Shown here piece after piece: positions 7,446 through 9,603 of a stretch of DNA of 9,603 nucleotides. The translations under genes were made by a program, and so were the position numbers. This DNA is from CAZXMB01 sp964641715 (GTDB lineage: Bacteria > Desulfobacterota > BSN033 > UBA1163). The first letter of the stretch is position 1; every line of letters starts with the position of its first letter. The stretch is taken from assembly GCA_964641715.1 (NCBI GenBank), contig CAZXMB010000117.1:1-9603 (forward strand), given 5' to 3'. The notes under the pieces were generated by a model, which did no database searches, was not told the origin of the DNA, and was given only the letters and a program-made list of their open reading frames with translations.

Positions 7446-7781
7446 ATGATACGGGCTTTCAACAAACATTATCGAAAGGCCATTGATCTAATTGAGGATG
7501 CCACCGGCAGCGAAAAGATGGAGATGGCAGAGAAGGTCATGGAATGGTTCAGGGAACTGCCGGAAGAGTATTTGATCTCTCTGGCATTATTTTTCAATGA
7601 AGTGATCGATGATCTCGGCGATGAAAGTTTAGAAAAGATCGATTTCAAAGCAAAAAAAAGGAAGAAGGACGAGGAGGAAGAGGAGGAAGAAGAAGAAGAA
7701 GAAGAGGAAGAGGGTGAAGAGTATGAAGAGTATGAAGAGGAGGAAGAGGATTACGATGAGGAGGAAGAAGAGGATTATTGA
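7446..7781 (+). CDS. Unrecognised 111-residue protein with an extreme acidic C-terminal tail
   Basis: I do not recognise the family. Residues 1-66 look helical and charged, with a central hydrophobic stretch (YLISLALFF, 42-50) that is too short and too flanked by charge to be a convincing membrane segment. A basic patch KAKKRKK (68-74) then switches abruptly to the tail (75-111): 28 Glu, 4 Asp, 4 Tyr and 1 Gly, including 14 consecutive Glu (76-89), ending in DY. Such tails usually act as disordered polyanions that mimic nucleic acid, bind basic proteins or metal ions, or act as chaperones; none of these is shown here. The gene is supported by a strong AGGAGGT (7429-7435) 10 nt before ATG and by a promoter upstream. 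It ends 11 bp from the convergent AAA+ ATPase gene. There is no signal peptide, so a cytoplasmic location is likely. Confidence 0.75.
   Translation: MIRAFNKHYRKAIDLIEDATGSEKMEMAEKVMEWFRELPEEYLISLALFFNEVIDDLGDESLEKIDFKAKKRKKDEEEEEEEEEEEEEEGEEYEEYEEEEEDYDEEEEEDY
7671..7778 (+). repeat. GAR (GAG/GAA) purine tract encoding the acidic tail
   Basis: Most codons here are GAG or GAA, broken only by single GGT, TAT, TAC, GAT and one GAC codon. Positions 7671-7712 are 14 uninterrupted GAR codons. The coding strand is almost entirely purine, so the tract could slip in register during replication and change tail length without shifting frame, or form unusual DNA or R-loop structures. The mixture of GAG and GAA makes it less slippery than a pure repeat. 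Confidence 0.7.
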
Positions 7782-7792
7782 TCCTGAATAGC

Positions 7793-9298
7793 TTATTTGG
7801 AAGCGGGGATGGCCCGGTTATAGGCCCATCGTTCCATCCTCCCGATCTCCTCTTTCATCGTAATCGATAGGGGGACGATATTTCCGGCAGCAATCACAAT
7901 GTCCTGTTCTGTAGGTGAGCGGCCTTCGTTGAAGGCTTCAATCATCGCACCGTTGACCGCCTGTTCAATTTCGGCGCCATTAAACCCTTCAGTCACCTTG
8001 ATCAGCATATTTAAATTAATTTTAGAAAGATCCGCTCCACTCCTTTTCAAATGGATGGAGAGGATGGACTTCCTTTCTTGAGGATTGGGGAGGGTGACAA
8101 AAAAGATCTGGTCAAAACGGCCCTTTCTTAAAACCTCAGGTGGAAGGAGCTCAATGACATTGGCTGTCGCTGCAATAAAGACAAAGGCCTTTTTCTCCTG
8201 CATCCAGGTAAGAAAGGAGGCAAAAACCCTCGACTGAGTTCCTCCCCCCGCCTTCTGACTCTGGATACTGATCCCCGCTTCGATCTCGTCGATCCACAGG
8301 ACAGAGGGTGCAACGGTTTCGGCTGTTTGAAGAGCCACCTGCAAGGCCTTTTCAGGTTCCCCAGCGGTCCCATCATAAAGCCTTGCCATATCAAGATGCA
8401 GAAGCGGGATTCCCCAGAAAGAGGCGAATGCCTTGGCGCAGAGGCTTTTCCCACATCCTGAAAGTCCTGTAATCAATACCCCTTTGGGAAGCTGGAGCCC
8501 AAAGGTCTTGCTATCTTTACTTAAAACCCCGGCCCTTTTTTTCAACCAATCCTTGAGGTTATCAAGCCCTCCAATCTCATCGAGAGTGGGTCGGTCAGTC
8601 ACCAATTTCAGAATTCCTGATTTTTTAATCAGTTGTCCCTTTTCCTCGATGATTGCATCCACCACGGAAGGGTCAAGATTTGTCCTTCCGATCAAAGCAC
8701 TCCGGAAAGCACGAGCCACCTGATCAAGGGAGAGGCCCAGAGCGGCCTTTGTCATCCGATCCCTTAACTCGGGGGTAAGAGATTCGGTTAATTTAGCCGA
8801 TTGTGGATACCCTCCAATCACCTGATTGAGGATCCGTTCCACTTCGCTGATATCCGGCATGGGGAGCTCATAAATGACCATATCCCGGAAGAGCTCCTCT
8901 GGTACGATCAACACAGAGGCAATGATAAAGAGGGTGGCGTAACGATTTCGAAGGGCCCGGTGGATATCCTTCATCTTTCTTGCCAACAGAGGATCTTTAT
9001 TCATGAGGGAGTGAATTCCCTCAAAAAGGTAAAAGGCCTGGTCTGTCCGCTGGATCACTTTGTCCAGGGCTTCAATTGGATTTTTTGAGTTTTCAATGGT
9101 CTCCTCCTCTCCCGTTAGACCATGAAAGGGGTTCCAGATAAAGAGTTTTGGTCTGGGTTGGAAGGTGGACGAAAGCTCTTTAAGAAGCACCTCGACCCGA
9201 TCTTCTTCATCCGACAGAATGTAGACGATGGAGGCCTTTGAAAGGACGAATTTCCTCAGATCCTGGAGGATCTGCTGTTTTTTAGAAGGTTCATCCAT
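7793..9298 (-). CDS. Ycf46-like AAA+ ATPase
   Basis: The C-terminal half is a single AAA+ module: Walker A GLSGCGKS (278-285), Walker B VLWIDE (333-338), sensor 1 AATAN (376-380), an arginine-finger-like region RKGRFD (391-396), and a sensor-2-type GFNGAEIEQ (438-446). The first ~235 residues resemble the degenerate N-terminal domain of the Ycf46 family, with FIWNPFHGL (53-61) and FYLFEGIHSL (89-98) but no P-loop. Ycf46 proteins are known from chloroplast genomes and cyanobacteria, where a link to carbon uptake has been proposed; in other bacteria the role is unknown. No FtsH-type zinc protease motif follows, so this is not a protease. The ATG at 9298 has no Shine-Dalgarno, and no better in-frame start exists nearby. 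A strong promoter sits directly against the ATG. At 501 residues it looks complete. Confidence 0.88.
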   Translation of the reverse strand: MDEPSKKQQILQDLRKFVLSKASIVYILSDEEDRVEVLLKELSSTFQPRPKLFIWNPFHGLTGEEETIENSKNPIEALDKVIQRTDQAFYLFEGIHSLMNKDPLLARKMKDIHRALRNRYATLFIIASVLIVPEELFRDMVIYELPMPDISEVERILNQVIGGYPQSAKLTESLTPELRDRMTKAALGLSLDQVARAFRSALIGRTNLDPSVVDAIIEEKGQLIKKSGILKLVTDRPTLDEIGGLDNLKDWLKKRAGVLSKDSKTFGLQLPKGVLITGLSGCGKSLCAKAFASFWGIPLLHLDMARLYDGTAGEPEKALQVALQTAETVAPSVLWIDEIEAGISIQSQKAGGGTQSRVFASFLTWMQEKKAFVFIAATANVIELLPPEVLRKGRFDQIFFVTLPNPQERKSILSIHLKRSGADLSKINLNMLIKVTEGFNGAEIEQAVNGAMIEAFNEGRSPTEQDIVIAAGNIVPLSITMKEEIGRMERWAYNRAIPASK

Positions 9299-9305
9299 AT
9301 TTAAA

Positions 9306-9334
9306 ATTATATATAATAATCTTTACATCGTCAA
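9306..9334 (-). promoter_or_regulatory. Near-consensus promoter placed for a leaderless AAA+ ATPase transcript
   Basis: On the minus strand TTGACG (9334-9329, five of six) and a perfect TATAAT (9311-9306) are separated by 17 bp. Counting from the -10, position +1 falls at 9299 or 9298, the base before or the first base of the ATG. The bases between are TTTAAAT, with no ribosome site. Promoter geometry and the missing Shine-Dalgarno agree with each other. Confidence 0.65.
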
Positions 9335-9384
9335 TTTGAAATAATGCATTTTAAAATAATAATAAAAAAATACCTAAAAAATTC

Positions 9385-9413
9385 TTGACAAATAAGTATG
9401 ATACTGTTAAATT
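9385..9413 (+). promoter_or_regulatory. Candidate promoter for the tRNA-Tyr transcript
   Basis: A perfect TTGACA (9385-9390) is followed after 17 bp by TAAATT (9408-9413, four of six), or after 16 bp by TTAAAT (9407-9412, also four of six). The predicted start near 9420 leaves a leader of roughly 108 nt before the tRNA at 9528. Positions 9414-9527 hold no convincing ORF or terminator. They contain a GGGAGG and an 8-bp palindrome TTGATCAA (9496-9503), both probably chance. Confidence 0.45.
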
Positions 9414-9527
9414 TAGTAAGTTAAATATCTTATTAACCTATATTCCACATATGTAACTCATTGATTTTCCAATCTTTTTCTTTACCGGGAGGAATTTGAT
9501 CAATCAAAAAATTTGTGGTTTAGAGTC

Positions 9528-9603
9528 GGAGAGGTTCCCGAGCGGCCAAAGGGGACAGACTGTAAATCTGTTGGCGATGCCTTCGGAGGTTCGAATCCTC
9601 CCC
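9528..9603 (+). tRNA. tRNA-Tyr (anticodon GUA), 3' end cut by the window edge
   Basis: The acceptor strand GGAGAGG (9528-9534) is followed by a D-arm CCCGAGCGG...GGG. The anticodon stem ACAGA/TCTGT closes the loop CTGTAAA, with anticodon GTA at 9562-9564. A long class II variable arm (GGC-GAT-GCC, 9573-9581) and T-arm GGAGG-TTCGAAT-CCTCC (9585-9601) follow. Only CC of the 3' acceptor strand is inside the window; the remaining five acceptor bases, discriminator and CCA lie beyond. The long variable arm together with GUA makes bacterial tRNA-Tyr certain. The leader upstream may belong to a tRNA cluster continuing to the right. Confidence 0.96.

Noticed and set aside
7668..7778. GAR tract as a non-coding repeat or an assembly artefact
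   Set aside because: The frame stays open to a normal stop, non-Glu codons are interspersed in frame, and a strong ribosome site precedes the gene. A coding acidic tail is the simpler reading.
7793..9298. AAA+ ATPase as FtsH protease or a toxin-linked STAND ATPase
   Set aside because: There is no HEXXH metalloprotease motif and no transmembrane segments. The N-terminal half matches the degenerate Ycf46-type domain instead.
1..9603. Genomic island bounded by two tRNA genes
   Set aside because: The tRNA 3' ends, where islands insert, face away from the enclosed DNA. There is no integrase, and no tRNA 3'-end duplicate is visible inside. The genes look like ordinary chromosomal functions.
9488..9603. 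Small ORF starting near the GGGAGG at 9488-9493 and running into tRNA-Tyr
   Set aside because: It needs a TTG start and reads straight through the tRNA sequence, so coding is implausible and the purine run is probably chance.

Overview
The window shows five chromosomal genes between two outward-facing tRNA genes, each cut by a window edge. There is no phage, transposon, integrase or CRISPR signal. Lineage cannot be settled from sequence alone. Strong AGGAGG-type ribosome sites ahead of some genes, AT-rich intergenic DNA, an AddAB-type pair with TTG starts and an Fe-S aldo/keto reductase would fit an anaerobic Gram-negative bacterium of the former Deltaproteobacteria (Desulfobacterota-like). 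That placement is inference.

Layout. (1) Positions 1-51, minus strand: the 5' part of tRNA-Leu(CAA), with a good sigma70-type promoter almost abutting it. (2) Positions 206-6099, plus strand: a two-gene operon of an AddA-like UvrD-family helicase/nuclease and an AddB-like Fe-S nuclease. The two overlap by 4 bp (TTGA) and both start with TTG. (3) Positions 6166-7188, minus strand: an aldo/keto reductase carrying two cysteine clusters at its C-terminus, convergent to the addAB pair. (4) Positions 7446-7781, plus strand: a small unrecognised protein with an extreme Glu/Asp tail (32 of the last 37 residues acidic). It is divergent from the reductase. (5) Positions 7793-9298, minus strand: a Ycf46-like AAA+ ATPase, convergent to the acidic-tail gene with only 11 bp between stop codons. 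(6) Positions 9528-9603, plus strand: tRNA-Tyr(GUA), cut a few bases before its 3' end, divergent from the ATPase.

How the genes work together. AddA and AddB almost certainly form one complex that resects double-strand breaks for RecA and degrades unprotected linear DNA. The other three genes lie on alternating strands and are probably separate transcription units. No pathway link among them is visible, although the tight convergent pairing of the acidic-tail protein and the AAA+ ATPase deserves a neighbourhood check.

Most notable signal. The ATPase gene has no Shine-Dalgarno sequence. A near-perfect promoter (TTGACG, 17 bp, TATAAT) is placed so that the predicted transcription start falls on or one base before the ATG, which predicts a leaderless mRNA. 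I found no clear evidence of a wholly undescribed multi-gene system. The acidic-tail protein is the least understood element.
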